This document shows, in pieces, positions 36,636 to 47,274 of a stretch of 64,000 bases of DNA (position 1 is its first letter; the number at the start of each line of letters is the position of its first letter). The stretch is from Microvirga flocculans ATCC BAA-817. GTDB taxonomy: Bacteria > Pseudomonadota > Alphaproteobacteria > Rhizobiales > Beijerinckiaceae. The notes under the pieces are model-generated. The model did not search any database, had not been told where the DNA came from, and saw only the letters and a program-made list of their open reading frames with translations. The position numbers and the translations under genes are program-made. Location of the stretch: positions 1 to 64,000 of the forward strand of contig NZ_JAEA01000015.1 of assembly GCF_000518665.1 (NCBI RefSeq). Direction: 5' to 3'.

Positions 36636-38501
36636 ATGGAAACGCCACTCCTGTCGGTTCGCCAGCTGACAGTGGATTTCAGCACCGACGCCGGTAACTT
36701 CCGCGCGGTCGACGGACTCACCTTCGACATTCCGAAGGGCAAGACGGTGGCGCTCGTCGGCGAGTCCGGCTCCGGCAAGTCCGTCACGGCCCAGGCCATT
36801 CTCCAGATCCTGCCCAAAAAGGCCAAGATCGCCGGCGGATCGATCCTCTTCGACGATCCCAAGAACGGGGGAAGCGTCGACATCGCCGGGCTACCGGCGG
36901 AAAGCGATGCCATGCACGCCCTGCGCGGCGGGCGCATCGCCATGATCTTCCAGGAGCCGATGACCTCCCTGTCTCCGCTCCACACCATCGGCGATCAGAT
37001 TTCCGAGGCGCTGAAGGTCCATGCGGACGTGGACCCGGCCAAGGCGAACCAGCGGACCATGGACGTGCTGGCCCGTGTCGGGTTCCCCGACCCGAAGCGC
37101 GCCCTGACAACCTATCCGTTCGAACTCTCGGGCGGCCTTCGCCAGCGCGCCATGATCGCGATGGCGCTCATCACCCGACCGGCGCTCCTGATCGCCGACG
37201 AGCCGACGACGGCGCTCGACGTCACCACGCAGGCGCAGATCCTCGACCTCATCAAGGAGCTGCAATCCGAAACCGGCATGTCGGTGCTCCTCATCACCCA
37301 CGATCTCGGCGTGGTAGCCAACGTGGCCGACGAGGTGGTGGTGATGTATCGCGGGCGCGTCATGGAGGCCGGATCCCGGGAGGATATCTTCCGCAATGCC
37401 CAGCACCCCTATCTCAAGGCGCTGATGCGGGCGGTTCCGCGCTTCGCCATGGCGGAGAACGAGCGCCTGACGCCGATCCGCGAGGTGACGAGCAGGAATC
37501 TCCCCTCGGTTCATGCACCTGCGCGCGTCCAGCCGACGGGTCCGATCCTGAAGGCCGAGCGCCTCACCAAATCCTTCACGCTCCGGTCGGGCTGGTTCTC
37601 CGGCAAGAGCCAGACCATCCGTGCGGTGAGCGAGGTCGACCTCGCGCTTCCCGCCGGCAGGACTCTGGGACTCGTGGGCGAATCCGGATGCGGCAAGACG
37701 ACCGTTTCCAAGATCATCATGCGGGCGCTCACGCCCGATTCCGGCCGGGTGCTGTTCGATGACGGCACGGGCCCGAAGGACGTGCACAAGCTGCAGGGCG
37801 ATGCGCTGACGGCCTACCGTCGCTCGGTGCAGTTCATCTTCCAGGACCCGTTCTCGTCGCTCAACCCGCGCATGACGGTCTACGAACTGCTGACCGAGCC
37901 CTTGCGCATCCACGATATCGGGACGCCGGACGAGCGCTATGAGCGCGCGAAACAGCTTCTCGACATGGTCGGTATGGATCAACGCGCCCTCCGGCGCTAT
38001 CCGCACTCCTTCTCGGGCGGGCAGCGCCAGCGTCTCGGCATCGCCCGGGCCCTTGCCCTCGAGCCGCGCGTCCTGCTCTGCGACGAGCCGGTATCGGCCC
38101 TCGACGTATCGGTGCAGGCGCAGGTGCTCAACCTGCTCAAGGATCTGCAGGCGGCGCTCGGCCTCTCCTATCTCTTCGTGTCTCACAACCTCGCGGTGGT
38201 CGACTACATCGCCGACACCATTGCCGTCATGTGCCGGGGCTACATCGTCGAGGAGGCTCCGAAATCCTCCCTCTTCCGCAATCCGGTGCATCCCTACACG
38301 CAGGCGCTTCTCGCTGCCGTGCCGGATCCGGATATCGACCGCCCCCTCGATTTCGCGAAGCTGCGGGAGGGACGCTTCTCGCAGCCCTCGGAATGGCCGG
38401 AGCCTTTCCGCATCAAGCCGGGCGAGTTCGGTGCGATGAAGGAGATCGAGCCCGGCCACAAGGTTCGCCTGGGGCATCTCACAGACCGGGAGGCCGCATG
38501 A
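36636..38501 (+). CDS. yejF: peptide ABC transporter ATP-binding protein YejF
   Basis: A 621-residue protein with two complete ABC ATPase domains. The first has GESGSGKS and LSGGLRQRA; the second has GESGCGKT and [10 protein letters not shown]. It powers the Yej importer, which takes up peptides including microcin C in E. coli. GGAGG lies 5 bp before the ATG at 36636; an ATG at 36612 is also open. The stop overlaps yejA. The gene order yejF-A-B-E differs from E. coli yejABEF. Confidence 0.92.
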   Translation: METPLLSVRQLTVDFSTDAGNFRAVDGLTFDIPKGKTVALVGESGSGKSVTAQAILQILPKKAKIAGGSILFDDPKNGGSVDIAGLPAESDAMHALRGGRIAMIFQEPMTSLSPLHTIGDQISEALKVHADVDPAKANQRTMDVLARVGFPDPKRALTTYPFELSGGLRQRAMIAMALITRPALLIADEPTTALDVTTQAQILDLIKELQSETGMSVLLITHDLGVVANVADEVVVMYRGRVMEAGSREDIFRNAQHPYLKALMRAVPRFAMAENERLTPIREVTSRNLPSVHAPARVQPTGPILKAERLTKSFTLRSGWFSGKSQTIRAVSEVDLALPAGRTLGLVGESGCGKTTVSKIIMRALTPDSGRVLFDDGTGPKDVHKLQGDALTAYRRSVQFIFQDPFSSLNPRMTVYELLTEPLRIHDIGTPDERYERAKQLLDMVGMDQRALRRYPHSFSGGQRQRLGIARALALEPRVLLCDEPVSALDVSVQAQVLNLLKDLQAALGLSYLFVSHNLAVVDYIADTIAVMCRGYIVEEAPKSSLFRNPVHPYTQALLAAVPDPDIDRPLDFAKLREGRFSQPSEWPEPFRIKPGEFGAMKEIEPGHKVRLGHLTDREAA

Positions 38502-40414
38502 TGCCGCTCACATCCCGAAAAGCCTCTCTCGCTCTGGCGCTCGCCTTTGGGTTGCTCGCGCTTCCGGCCTGGGCCCTGGAGTACAAGGAGCCGCCTTTCT
38601 TCGACAGCCTGCGGCAGGACAAGAAGCTGCCGCCGCTCGCCGAGCGGCTCCCGAACCCGCCCATCGTCGTCACGTCCTCTGGGCATTATGGCGGAGACAT
38701 CGTCACCCTCGTCGCGCGCCCGCGCGACATCCGCTATATTTCGACCTACACCTACACGCGCCTCGTCGGCTACGACGCGAAGCTTCATCTTCAGCCCGAT
38801 CTTCTGGAGAAGTTCGAGAACGAGGGCGATCGGGTTTTCACCTTCACCCTGCGCGCCGGGCATCGCTGGTCGGACGGCACGCCGTTCACGGCGGAGGATT
38901 TCCGCTATTACTGGGAGGACGTGGCGCAGAACCCCGATCTGTCGCCCGCCGGTCCGCCCGAGTTCATGCTGGTGGATGGGCAGCTCCCGCGCTTCGAGAT
39001 CCTCGACGAACGGACGGTGCGCTACACCTGGGAGAAGCCCAATCCCCGCTTCCTGCCGCAACTGGCCGGGCCGCTCGACCCCGCAATCTACCGCGCCTCG
39101 GCCTATCTCAAGCAGTTCCACGCGAAATACGCGGACAAGGCCGCGCTCGAGGAAAAGGCAAAGCAGCAGAAGCTGAAATCCTGGGCCGCCCTGCACAACC
39201 GCATGGACGACATGAAGGAGCAGACCAACCCCGCGCTACCCACCCTCATGCCGTGGCGCGTCACGAACGCCGCGCCTGCCAACCGCTTCATCTTCGAGCG
39301 CAATCCCTATTACCACCGCGTCGACGCGAAGGGGCAGCAGCTTCCCTATGTCGACCGCATCATCATGGACGTATCCGCCGGAGGCCTCTTCGCGGCCAAG
39401 GCCAATGCGGGCGAGGAGGATCTTCTGTTCCGCGGCCTGTCCATGAGCGACATTCCCGTCCTGAAGGAGGGCGAGAAGGCGAAGGGATACCGCACCCTGC
39501 TCTGGCCCTATGCCCGGGGAACGGAGCTTGCGCTCTACCCCAACCTCAACACCGTGGACCCCGTCTGGCGGCAGCTCAACCGGGACATCCGCTTCCGCCG
39601 CGCCCTCTCGCTCGGCATCGACCGCAAGACCCTGAACAACGCCCTGCTCTTCGGGCTCGGCACCGAGGGCAACAACACCGTCGTCGAGGAAAGCCCCCTC
39701 TTCGAGCCGGAGCTGCGCACCGCGAACGCCACCTACGATCCGGCGCAGGCCTCGCGGCTTCTCGACGAGATCGGCCTCACGAAGCGCAACGGTGCGGGCA
39801 TCCGCCTTCTGCCCGACGGGCGCGAGCTGGAAATCATCGTCGAGACGGACGGCGAAAGCACTCTGGTGGTCGACGGCCTCACCCTGATCGCCGAGTTCTG
39901 GCGCGAGATCGGCGTGCGCCTCTTCGTGAAGCCGCAGGACCGCACGGTTCTGCGCAACCGGTCCTTCGCGGGCCTGACCGTGATGGTGGCAGCCCCGGGA
40001 ATAGACAACGCCATTCCCACCGCCATCATGCCCCCGACCGAGTTCGCGCCCATGCGCCAGGACAATTACAGCTGGCCGAAATGGGGGCAGTATGTGGAAA
40101 CCAAGGGCAAGAACGGCGAGCCCGTCGACATGCCCGAAGCCAAGCGCCTTCTCGACAGCTACGAGACCTGGATCAACACCGGAGACCGCAAGGTTCAGAG
40201 AGAGGCGTGGCGCGCAATGCTGCGCAATCATGCCGAGAACCAATGGTCCATCGGCACCATCGCAGGCGCGCTGCAACCCATCGTCGTCCGCAACGGATTG
40301 CAAGGCATTCCCGCCAAGGCGCTCTACAGCTGGGAGCCGACGGCGATGCTCGGCATCTATCGCCTGGATGAGATCCACTGGAACAAAGCCGCCGGCAAAG
40401 AGGCCAGCCGATGA
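38498..40414 (+). CDS. yejA: peptide ABC transporter substrate-binding protein YejA
   Basis: A 638-residue periplasmic binding protein of the DppA/OppA class with a signal peptide ending LPAWALEY. Typical segments are LRAGHRWSDGTPFTAEDF and FRRALSLGIDRKTLN. Length and the neighbouring permeases identify it as YejA. It starts with ATG overlapping the yejF stop (ATGA) and its stop overlaps yejB in the same way. It captures peptides in the periplasm for the importer. Confidence 0.92.
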   Translation: MMPLTSRKASLALALAFGLLALPAWALEYKEPPFFDSLRQDKKLPPLAERLPNPPIVVTSSGHYGGDIVTLVARPRDIRYISTYTYTRLVGYDAKLHLQPDLLEKFENEGDRVFTFTLRAGHRWSDGTPFTAEDFRYYWEDVAQNPDLSPAGPPEFMLVDGQLPRFEILDERTVRYTWEKPNPRFLPQLAGPLDPAIYRASAYLKQFHAKYADKAALEEKAKQQKLKSWAALHNRMDDMKEQTNPALPTLMPWRVTNAAPANRFIFERNPYYHRVDAKGQQLPYVDRIIMDVSAGGLFAAKANAGEEDLLFRGLSMSDIPVLKEGEKAKGYRTLLWPYARGTELALYPNLNTVDPVWRQLNRDIRFRRALSLGIDRKTLNNALLFGLGTEGNNTVVEESPLFEPELRTANATYDPAQASRLLDEIGLTKRNGAGIRLLPDGRELEIIVETDGESTLVVDGLTLIAEFWREIGVRLFVKPQDRTVLRNRSFAGLTVMVAAPGIDNAIPTAIMPPTEFAPMRQDNYSWPKWGQYVETKGKNGEPVDMPEAKRLLDSYETWINTGDRKVQREAWRAMLRNHAENQWSIGTIAGALQPIVVRNGLQGIPAKALYSWEPTAMLGIYRLDEIHWNKAAGKEASR

Positions 40415-41430
40415 TCCGTTTCCTTTTGCGTCGCCTCGTCACCATGGCGGTGACCCTGCTGATCATCTCGGCCCTGGTCTTCTTCATCATCAAGCTGCCG
40501 CCGGGCGACTTCCTGTCCAATCAGATCGCGGAGCTGAGAGCGCAGGGAGAATCCGCATCCATCGCGAAGGCCGAGTTTCTCATCAAGCAATACGGGCTCG
40601 ACAGGCCGGCCTGGGAGCAATATCTGGTCTGGCTCGGCGTGATGCCCGGGCCCAACGGCTTTTCCGGCCTGCTGCAGGGCGATTGGGGCTGGTCCTTCGA
40701 ATACGACAAGCCCGTGGCTGACGTGGTGGGCGATGCCCTGTGGCTGACGCTCCTCGTCAATCTCGCGGTGGTGATCTTCATTCACCTCATCTCGATCCCC
40801 ATCGCCATCTACTCGGCCACGCGGCAATATTCGGTCGGCGATTATCTTGCGACCTTCATCGGCTATATCGGTCTGGCCACGCCGAGCTTCCTGCTGGCCC
40901 TCATCCTGCTCTACTACATGAACCGCTGGTTCGGCATTTCCATCGGCGGTCTCTACGATGCGCAATATGCGGGCGAACCCTGGACCTGGCCCAAGATCCA
41001 ATCCCTGCTCTCGCATCTCGTGGTTCCCACCGTTGTGATCGGGCTCGGCGGCACGGCCGCCATGATCCGGCGCATGCGCGCGAACCTCCTCGACGAACTG
41101 AGCAAGCAATACTACGTGACCGCGAAGGCGAAGGGGCTGGGGCCGACCAAGGCCCTGCTGAAATATCCCTTCCGCATGTCGCTCAACCCCTTCATCGCCG
41201 ATGTGGGCAACCTTCTCCCGCACCTGGTCTCGGGTTCGGTTCTGGTATCGCTGGTGTTGAGCCTGCCGACGGTAGGGCCGATCCTCCTGAGCGCGCTCAA
41301 GAGCCAGGATCAATTCCTGGCGGGCTTCATCCTCATGTTCGTCGCGATTCTCACGGTCGTCGGCATGCTCATCTCGGACCTTCTGCTGGCCTGGCTCGAT
41401 CCCCGCATCCGCATGGGAGGCGGACGATGA
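40411..41430 (+). CDS. yejB: peptide ABC transporter permease YejB
   Basis: A 339-residue inner-membrane permease of the DppB/OppB family with about six helices. The signature FIIKLPPGDFL follows the first helix. The EAA-like coupling loop (LLDELSKQYYVTAKAKGLGP) lies near residue 235. Overlapping start and stop codons tie it to yejA and yejE. Confidence 0.93.
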   Translation: MIRFLLRRLVTMAVTLLIISALVFFIIKLPPGDFLSNQIAELRAQGESASIAKAEFLIKQYGLDRPAWEQYLVWLGVMPGPNGFSGLLQGDWGWSFEYDKPVADVVGDALWLTLLVNLAVVIFIHLISIPIAIYSATRQYSVGDYLATFIGYIGLATPSFLLALILLYYMNRWFGISIGGLYDAQYAGEPWTWPKIQSLLSHLVVPTVVIGLGGTAAMIRRMRANLLDELSKQYYVTAKAKGLGPTKALLKYPFRMSLNPFIADVGNLLPHLVSGSVLVSLVLSLPTVGPILLSALKSQDQFLAGFILMFVAILTVVGMLISDLLLAWLDPRIRMGGGR

Positions 41431-42590
41431 ACACAGCCGTCACCTCCAAGCGCCACTACGTCGATCCGGCTCCCTTCGATCCCGGCAAGACCGAACCGGT
41501 CGGAGCCGGAAGCGAGAGCTTTTATCGCGCCTCGTCCTGGCAGCTGATGTGGTGGAAGTTCCGTCGCCACAAGGTGGCGCTCGCCGCCGCCTTCGTGCTG
41601 CTCGCCTTCTATGCGCTGCTGCCCTTCGTCGAGATCATCGCGCCCTACAACCACATCAAGCGGCATGGCGACTTCCTCTATGCCCGCCCCCAGGCGATTC
41701 ACCTGATGCACGAAGGCCGCTTCGTCGGCCCCTTCGTCTATCCCTACAGCTACAGCTTCGACCTGGAGAATTTCCGGCGCGTCTACACGGTCGACACATC
41801 GAAGCCCCAGCCGATCCGTTTCCTCTGCCGGGGCGATGCCTACGAGTTCTGGGGAATGTGGAAGGCGGATTTTCACCTGGTCTGCCCGCCCGACGGCGGC
41901 ACGATGTTCCTGCTGGGCACGGACAGGCTCGGGCGCGACCTGCTTTCGCGGATCATCTACGGCGCGCGGATCTCGCTCACCATCGGCATCGTCGGCATCG
42001 CGGTGTCGTTCGCGCTCGGCCTCTTCTTCGGAGGGCTCGCCGGCTATCTCGGCGGCTGGGTCGATCACGTGATCCAGCGGATGATCGAGATCCTGCGCTC
42101 GCTTCCGGAACTGCCTCTGTGGCTGGCGCTCTCCGCCGCCCTCCCGGCGAACTGGAGCCCGATCCTCGTCTTCTTCGGCATCACGATCATCCTCGGGCTC
42201 CTCGACTGGCCGGGGCTGGCCCGCGCCGTGCGCTCGAAGCTGCTCGCCCTGCGCGAGGAGGACTTCGTGAAGGCCGCCGAGCTCATGGGGGCCTCCAAGC
42301 AGCGCATCATCGCGCGCCATCTCATCCCGAACTTCATGAGCCACCTGATCGCCTCGGCGACGCTGTCGATCCCGTCCATGATCCTCGGCGAGACCGCCCT
42401 CTCCTTCTTAGGCCTCGGCCTGCGCCCGCCGGTGACGAGCTGGGGCGTGCTGCTCAACGAGGCGCAGAACCTCGCGGCGGTGCAACTTCATCCCTGGCTG
42501 CTCTTCCCGATGGTGCCCGTGGTGATCGTAGTGCTCGCCTTCAACTTCATGGGCGACGGCCTGCGCGACGCAGCCGATCCCTACCATTAG
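41427..42590 (+). CDS. yejE: peptide ABC transporter permease YejE
   Basis: A 387-residue permease of the DppC/OppC family. After a cytoplasmic N terminus and a first helix there is a long periplasmic segment (about residues 70-150), typical of YejE. LGTDRLGRDLLSRIIYGAR and the EAA loop (EEDFVKAAELMGASKQRII) follow. It begins at the ATG overlapping the yejB stop. The open frame extends far upstream, but only through yejB in another frame. Confidence 0.93.
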   Translation: MNTAVTSKRHYVDPAPFDPGKTEPVGAGSESFYRASSWQLMWWKFRRHKVALAAAFVLLAFYALLPFVEIIAPYNHIKRHGDFLYARPQAIHLMHEGRFVGPFVYPYSYSFDLENFRRVYTVDTSKPQPIRFLCRGDAYEFWGMWKADFHLVCPPDGGTMFLLGTDRLGRDLLSRIIYGARISLTIGIVGIAVSFALGLFFGGLAGYLGGWVDHVIQRMIEILRSLPELPLWLALSAALPANWSPILVFFGITIILGLLDWPGLARAVRSKLLALREEDFVKAAELMGASKQRIIARHLIPNFMSHLIASATLSIPSMILGETALSFLGLGLRPPVTSWGVLLNEAQNLAAVQLHPWLLFPMVPVVIVVLAFNFMGDGLRDAADPYH

Positions 42591-42597
42591 AACGGCT

Positions 42598-42631
42598 TTT
42601 GCCCGGGAGCGTCGAGAATGCCCCGGGCAAA
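42598..42631 (+). terminator. hairpin after yejE
   Basis: A 10-bp stem (TTTGCCCGGG / CCCGGGCAAA) with a 14-base loop starts 8 bp after the yejE stop. There is no T run. Confidence 0.55.
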
Positions 42632-42654
42632 GGCATAAAGCGTCGCATGAAAAA

Positions 42655-42676
42655 AAGGCGCCCGAAGGCGCCTTTT
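42655..42676. terminator. bidirectional Rho-independent terminator
   Basis: AAGGCGCC-CGAA-GGCGCCTT is flanked by seven A's on the left and TTTT on the right. It can end the yej transcript on the plus strand and, with the longer U run, the helicase transcript on the minus strand. Confidence 0.88.
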
Positions 42677-42683
42677 ACTGTCT

Positions 42684-44180
42684 TTACCGGCGGCGAGGGC
42701 TCTTTTCGAGCCAGGCCACCTGGGCTCCGTCGCGGCGCCCGTCGGGGCGGCTTGCAGCGGGCTTGCCCTGGGCAGGGCGCGGCGCATGAGCGGGGCGTTG
42801 AGCCTGCGCGGAGCGCTGCTGGTTTCCGGCAGGTTGGCCGACCTGCTGCTGTCCATTGCCGGGCTTCCCGCCGCGACGGCGGCGCTTCGGCCCCTTCTCG
42901 GCATTCGGATCGGACGTGCGCGGCTGGCCATGGCCCTGGTTCCCGCGGGCATGGGGAGCCGGACGGCCCCGCTGCGGCTGGCCGTTCCGATGGGACGCCT
43001 CGCGGCGCTGTTCGGAAGCCTCCGAAGCCGCGGGAGCGGCCGGAAGTCCTTCCGGCAGAGGCATGACCGGCACCTTCAGGCGGGTCAGCTTTTCGATGTC
43101 CTTCAGGTACGCCTTTTCCTCATCGTTGCAGAATGAGATGGCGAGGCCCGTCGCCCCCGCGCGGGCCGTGCGGCCGATGCGGTGGACATAAGATTCCGGC
43201 ACGTTCGGCAGGTCGTAGTTGATGACATGCGTCACGCCTTCGACATCGATGCCGCGCGCGGCGATATCCGTCGCCACGAGCACGCGGCACGAGCCGTCGC
43301 GGAAACCCGCAAGCGCACGCTCGCGCTGCGGCTGCGACTTGTTGCCGTGAATGGCGGCACCCGCGATGCCCGCCTTGTCGAGGCCGCGCACCACCTTGTC
43401 CGCACCGTGCTTGGTGCGGGTGAAGACGAGCACGCGGTCGATGGACGGATCGCGCAGGAGCGTTTCGAGCAGCACCTGCTTGCGGCCGGTCTGCACGAAG
43501 ATCACGCTCTGCTCGACGCGCTCGGCGGTGGTGGCGACGGGCGTTACCGCCACATGCGCCGGATCGCGCAGGAACGAGTCGGCGAGCGTCGAGATGGTCT
43601 TCGGCATGGTGGCCGAGAAGAACAGGCTCTGGCGCTCCTTCGGCAGAAGGGTCACGATGCGCTTCAATGCGTGAATGAAGCCGAGATCGAGCATCTGGTC
43701 GGCCTCGTCGAGGACGAGGATCTCAATGTCGCGCAAGGAGAGCGCCCTGCGGTCCACAAGGTCGATCAGGCGGCCGGGCGTGGCGACGAGCACGTCGACG
43801 CCCTGAGCCAGCGCCTTCTCCTGGCGGGAGATGGTGACGCCGCCGAACACCACCTCGGTGGTAAGGCGCAGGTTGCGGCCATAGGCCTTGAAGCTGTCGG
43901 CGATCTGGCCGGAGAGCTCGCGGGTCGGGCTGAGCACGAGCACGCGCGGGCTTTTCGGCTTACGCGGCTTCGGGTTCGCATTCAGGCGGTGCAGGATCGG
44001 CAGCGCGAAGGCGGCCGTCTTGCCGGTGCCGGTCTGGGCGATGCCGCAGACGTCGCGGCCTTCCATGGCATAGGGAATGGTCTGGGCCTGGATGGGCGTG
44101 GGCTTCTCATAGCCCTCGGCTGCAAGGGCCTTCAGGATCGGCTGGGCCAATCCGAAATCGGAAAAGAGTGTCAAAGTCAT
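42684..44180 (-). CDS. DEAD-box RNA helicase, RhlE-like
   Basis: A 498-residue ATP-dependent RNA helicase. All core motifs are visible: AQTGTGKT (motif I), PTRELS, TPGR, DEAD, SAT, VATDIAARGID and HRIGRTARAG. The last 120 residues are a basic, Gln/Pro/Arg-rich tail that probably binds RNA. Such enzymes act in ribosome assembly, RNA decay and cold adaptation. About 267 bp without a gene lie upstream, so a long 5' leader is possible, as in other cold-regulated helicase genes. Confidence 0.93.
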   Translation of the reverse strand: MTLTLFSDFGLAQPILKALAAEGYEKPTPIQAQTIPYAMEGRDVCGIAQTGTGKTAAFALPILHRLNANPKPRKPKSPRVLVLSPTRELSGQIADSFKAYGRNLRLTTEVVFGGVTISRQEKALAQGVDVLVATPGRLIDLVDRRALSLRDIEILVLDEADQMLDLGFIHALKRIVTLLPKERQSLFFSATMPKTISTLADSFLRDPAHVAVTPVATTAERVEQSVIFVQTGRKQVLLETLLRDPSIDRVLVFTRTKHGADKVVRGLDKAGIAGAAIHGNKSQPQRERALAGFRDGSCRVLVATDIAARGIDVEGVTHVINYDLPNVPESYVHRIGRTARAGATGLAISFCNDEEKAYLKDIEKLTRLKVPVMPLPEGLPAAPAASEASEQRREASHRNGQPQRGRPAPHARGNQGHGQPRTSDPNAEKGPKRRRRGGKPGNGQQQVGQPAGNQQRSAQAQRPAHAPRPAQGKPAASRPDGRRDGAQVAWLEKSPRRR

Positions 44181-44447
44181 TGATCTTTCGAACGGATGCG
44201 GTGAGCCGCAAAGCAGGTTCGGCTAAAGCAAGCAGGGGCGCTTCGGGGCTCTGAGGCGAGAGCCCGCGTGATGGGGCCGTCGTATGATTTGAGCGATTGA
44301 AGAAGGGGACCGGGGTCTTCGCTACTGTCCGCGAATATCCGTCACGCAGTCCCGCTCAAGCGTTCCGGTTGCCGGACGCCGTCGCCTGCTGTGCATATGG
44401 AGGCTAAAAACCTATCCGTCAACCGCAAGGCCTGACATAAAGCACAA

Positions 44448-45650
44448 ATGTCTCCTTCCGGCCCCATGCCCTGGCGCGTCGTCCTCGCTCTCTCCATCAC
44501 CCACCTGGTTTCCTACGGGACGCTGTTCTACGCCTTCGCGCTCCTCATCGAACCCATGGAACGGGACCTCGGATGGTCGAAGACGGCTTTGACCGCCGCC
44601 TTCTCCCTCGCCCTCGTCTCGTCGGCCTTCTTCGCCGTGCCCGTCGGACGGCTGATCGACCGGGGCTATGGCCGGGCGGTGATGACCGGAGGCTCGGTGC
44701 TGGCTGCGCTCCTCCTCGTTCTCTGGGCCTTGACCGACCAATACCTGGTCTTCGTGCTGATCTGGCTCGGGATCGGCGCGACCATGAGCGCCGTCTTCTA
44801 CGAGGCGGGCTTTGCGGTGCTGGCCCTCAATCTCGGCCTTCTGGCCCGGCGCGGCATCACGATCATCACCCTCGTCGCGGGCTTCGCCAGCACCGTGTTC
44901 ATCCCGCTCCTGCACATGCTCATCGATGTCTATGGCTGGCGCGGCACGCTGCTGGCGATGGCGGCCGTGAATCTCGGCATCTGCGCCGTGCTGCACGCCT
45001 CCTGCATTCCGGCCGCGCCCGACCGGCCAAGGCACAGAACGGAAAGCCAGCCGATCCCGGCCCCCGCCTCGAACCCGCGCCGGGTTCTCCGCGAGCCCGC
45101 CTTCTGGCTCTTCGTGACCACCAACGTGCTGCAGGGCATGATCTCGACGGGAATCCCGGTTCACCTGATCCCGATCTTCCTCGAGCGGGGGTTTTCTCTC
45201 GACGCGGCCGTGGCCGCCTATGCGGTGATCGGCCCGGCCCAGGTCGCGGCGCGGTTCGTCACCGGGTTCGGGGAGCGGGCCATGAGCCTGAAGGGGATCG
45301 GGGTGATGACCATGGCCTTGAGCGCCCTCGCCTTCGTGGTCCTGCCTTTCATTCCGGCCGGGTCCTGGCTGATCATCGGCTTCGCGGCCCTTTACGGCGC
45401 CGCCAACGGGATGCTCACCATCGTAAAGGCCCTCCTGCCGCCGGAGCTCTTCGGACGGGAGGATTACGGGGCCATCCAGGGCATGATCGCCATGCCGGTC
45501 CGCATCGCCATGGCCGGGGCCCCCTTCGCCTTCGGCGCCCTCTGGGCATGGCGGGGCAGCTACGATGCCGTCCTTGGCCTGTGCCTGAGGATGTCCGTAT
45601 GCGCCCTCCTCGCTTTCATGCTAAACCTGCGGCTGGCGAAGGAGCCCTGA
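44448..45650 (+). CDS. MFS transporter
   Basis: A 400-residue major facilitator with about 12 hydrophobic helices. The loop 2-3 motif reads GRLIDRGYGRAVM. It resembles the monocarboxylate/oxalate-formate-antiporter-like branch (YhjX/MCT type), but no substrate can be assigned. It stands alone, divergent from the helicase; glpD follows after about 90 bp. Confidence 0.85.
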   Translation: MSPSGPMPWRVVLALSITHLVSYGTLFYAFALLIEPMERDLGWSKTALTAAFSLALVSSAFFAVPVGRLIDRGYGRAVMTGGSVLAALLLVLWALTDQYLVFVLIWLGIGATMSAVFYEAGFAVLALNLGLLARRGITIITLVAGFASTVFIPLLHMLIDVYGWRGTLLAMAAVNLGICAVLHASCIPAAPDRPRHRTESQPIPAPASNPRRVLREPAFWLFVTTNVLQGMISTGIPVHLIPIFLERGFSLDAAVAAYAVIGPAQVAARFVTGFGERAMSLKGIGVMTMALSALAFVVLPFIPAGSWLIIGFAALYGAANGMLTIVKALLPPELFGREDYGAIQGMIAMPVRIAMAGAPFAFGALWAWRGSYDAVLGLCLRMSVCALLAFMLNLRLAKEP

Positions 45651-45739
45651 ACAACTTCAAGAATTGACTTGCCTTAGACGGCTAAAGAAATCATGTGCAG
45701 GGCTTGAGGGTGATATCCTTGCAAGGAAAGACGCGTTCC

Positions 45740-47260
45740 GTGACGACAGTGACTGATCTTCTGATTGTGGGCGGCGGCATCAATGGCGCAGGCATCGCGC
45801 GCGACGCCGTGGGCCGGGGCCTCTCGGTGGTGCTCTGCGAGCAGGGCGACCTCGCCGGCTACACCTCCTCCGCCTCGACGAAGCTGATCCACGGCGGTCT
45901 GCGCTACCTGGAATATTACGAGTTCCGCCTGGTGCGCGAGGCCCTGTTCGAACGCGAGCGCCTGCTGGAATCCGCTCCCCACATCATCTGGCCCCTGCGC
46001 TTCATCCTGCCCCATGAGAAGGGCATCCGCCCGGCGTGGTTCGTGCGCCTCGGCCTGTTCCTCTACGACCACCTGGCACCGCGCAAGAAGCTGCCGGGAA
46101 CCGAGACGATCCACCTGACCCGGCACCCCGCGGGCCAAGGCCTGAAGCCGGGCTTCGACACCGCCTTCGTCTATTCCGACTGCTGGGTCGAGGACAGCCG
46201 CATGGTGGCGCTCAACGCCATCGACGCCTCCGAGAAGGGCGCGGATATCCGCGTGCGTACCAAGCTCACCTCCGCCCGCCGCGAAGGCGCGATCTGGGTC
46301 GCGACCCTGCAGAACGCCGAGACCGGCGAGACCTCGGAGGTTCGCGCCAAAGTGATCGTCAATGCGGGCGGGCCTTTCGTGGCCGACGTGCTTAACGCCA
46401 AGCTCGGCCTCAACACCGCGAAGAACGTGCGCCTCGTGAAGGGCAGCCACATCGTGGTGCCGAAGCTCTTCGACACCAAGGAAGCCTTCATCCTCCAGAA
46501 CACGGACAAGCGGATCGTCTTCGCGATTCCGTACCAGGAGAAATTCACTCTCATCGGCACCACCGACATTCCGGTCGAATCCGTGCCCGACAGGAAGGTG
46601 GAGATCAGCCAGGACGAGATCCTCTACCTCTGCAATGTGGTGAACCACTTCTTCAAGAAGCAGGTGACCCCTGCAGACGTGGTGTGGACCTATTCGGGCG
46701 TGCGCCCGCTCTTCGACGACGGCTCGTCCAACGCCTCCGCCGTGACCCGCGATTACGTGTTCGACATGGATGCGCCGCAGGGCGGGGCGCCGGTGCTGTC
46801 GATCTTCGGCGGCAAGATCACCACCTTCCGCAAGCTCGCCGAGCACGCTCTCGACGAGTTGAAGCCTTTCTTCCCCGGCATGAAGCCGTCCTGGACGGAG
46901 ACGGCGAAGATGCCCGGCGGCGACATGCCGGACGCAGATTTCGACCGCTTCTTCGCCACCGTGCGCCAGCGCTGGCCCTTCCTGCCCGAGCCCCTCGCCC
47001 ATCGCCTCGCGCGGGCCTACGGCACGCGGGTCGACGAGATCCTGGGCTCGTCGAAGTCACTTTCCGACCTCGGCGAGGATTTCGGCGCGGGACTGACGGC
47101 GGCGGAGGTCGATTATCTGGTCCGCTGCGAATGGGCGCGCACGGCCGAAGACATTCTTTGGCGGCGTTCGAAGCTCGGGCTGCATGTGCCGGTTGACGCT
47201 GCGTCCAAGATCGATGCCTACTTGGCCAAGAAAAAAGCGTCGCCGGTCGCGGCGCAATAA
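45740..47260 (+). CDS. glpD: glycerol-3-phosphate dehydrogenase, aerobic
   Basis: A 506-residue flavoprotein that oxidises sn-glycerol 3-phosphate to dihydroxyacetone phosphate and passes electrons to quinone at the inner membrane. The FAD motif [14 protein letters not shown] is at the start, and [21 protein letters not shown] and [10 protein letters not shown] follow. I chose the GTG at 45740 because AAGGAAAG lies 9 bp upstream; the frame is open back to a GTG at 45695. glpK follows after 14 bp. A glpF facilitator is not present in the window. Confidence 0.93.
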   Translation: MTTVTDLLIVGGGINGAGIARDAVGRGLSVVLCEQGDLAGYTSSASTKLIHGGLRYLEYYEFRLVREALFERERLLESAPHIIWPLRFILPHEKGIRPAWFVRLGLFLYDHLAPRKKLPGTETIHLTRHPAGQGLKPGFDTAFVYSDCWVEDSRMVALNAIDASEKGADIRVRTKLTSARREGAIWVATLQNAETGETSEVRAKVIVNAGGPFVADVLNAKLGLNTAKNVRLVKGSHIVVPKLFDTKEAFILQNTDKRIVFAIPYQEKFTLIGTTDIPVESVPDRKVEISQDEILYLCNVVNHFFKKQVTPADVVWTYSGVRPLFDDGSSNASAVTRDYVFDMDAPQGGAPVLSIFGGKITTFRKLAEHALDELKPFFPGMKPSWTETAKMPGGDMPDADFDRFFATVRQRWPFLPEPLAHRLARAYGTRVDEILGSSKSLSDLGEDFGAGLTAAEVDYLVRCEWARTAEDILWRRSKLGLHVPVDAASKIDAYLAKKKASPVAAQ

Positions 47261-47274
47261 ACTCGGGGAAGACC

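Noticed and set aside
41549-43066. 505-codon plus-strand frame over yejE and the helicase tail
   Set aside because: The yejE frame has clear permease motifs; this frame is Arg/Pro-rich and crosses a bidirectional terminator.
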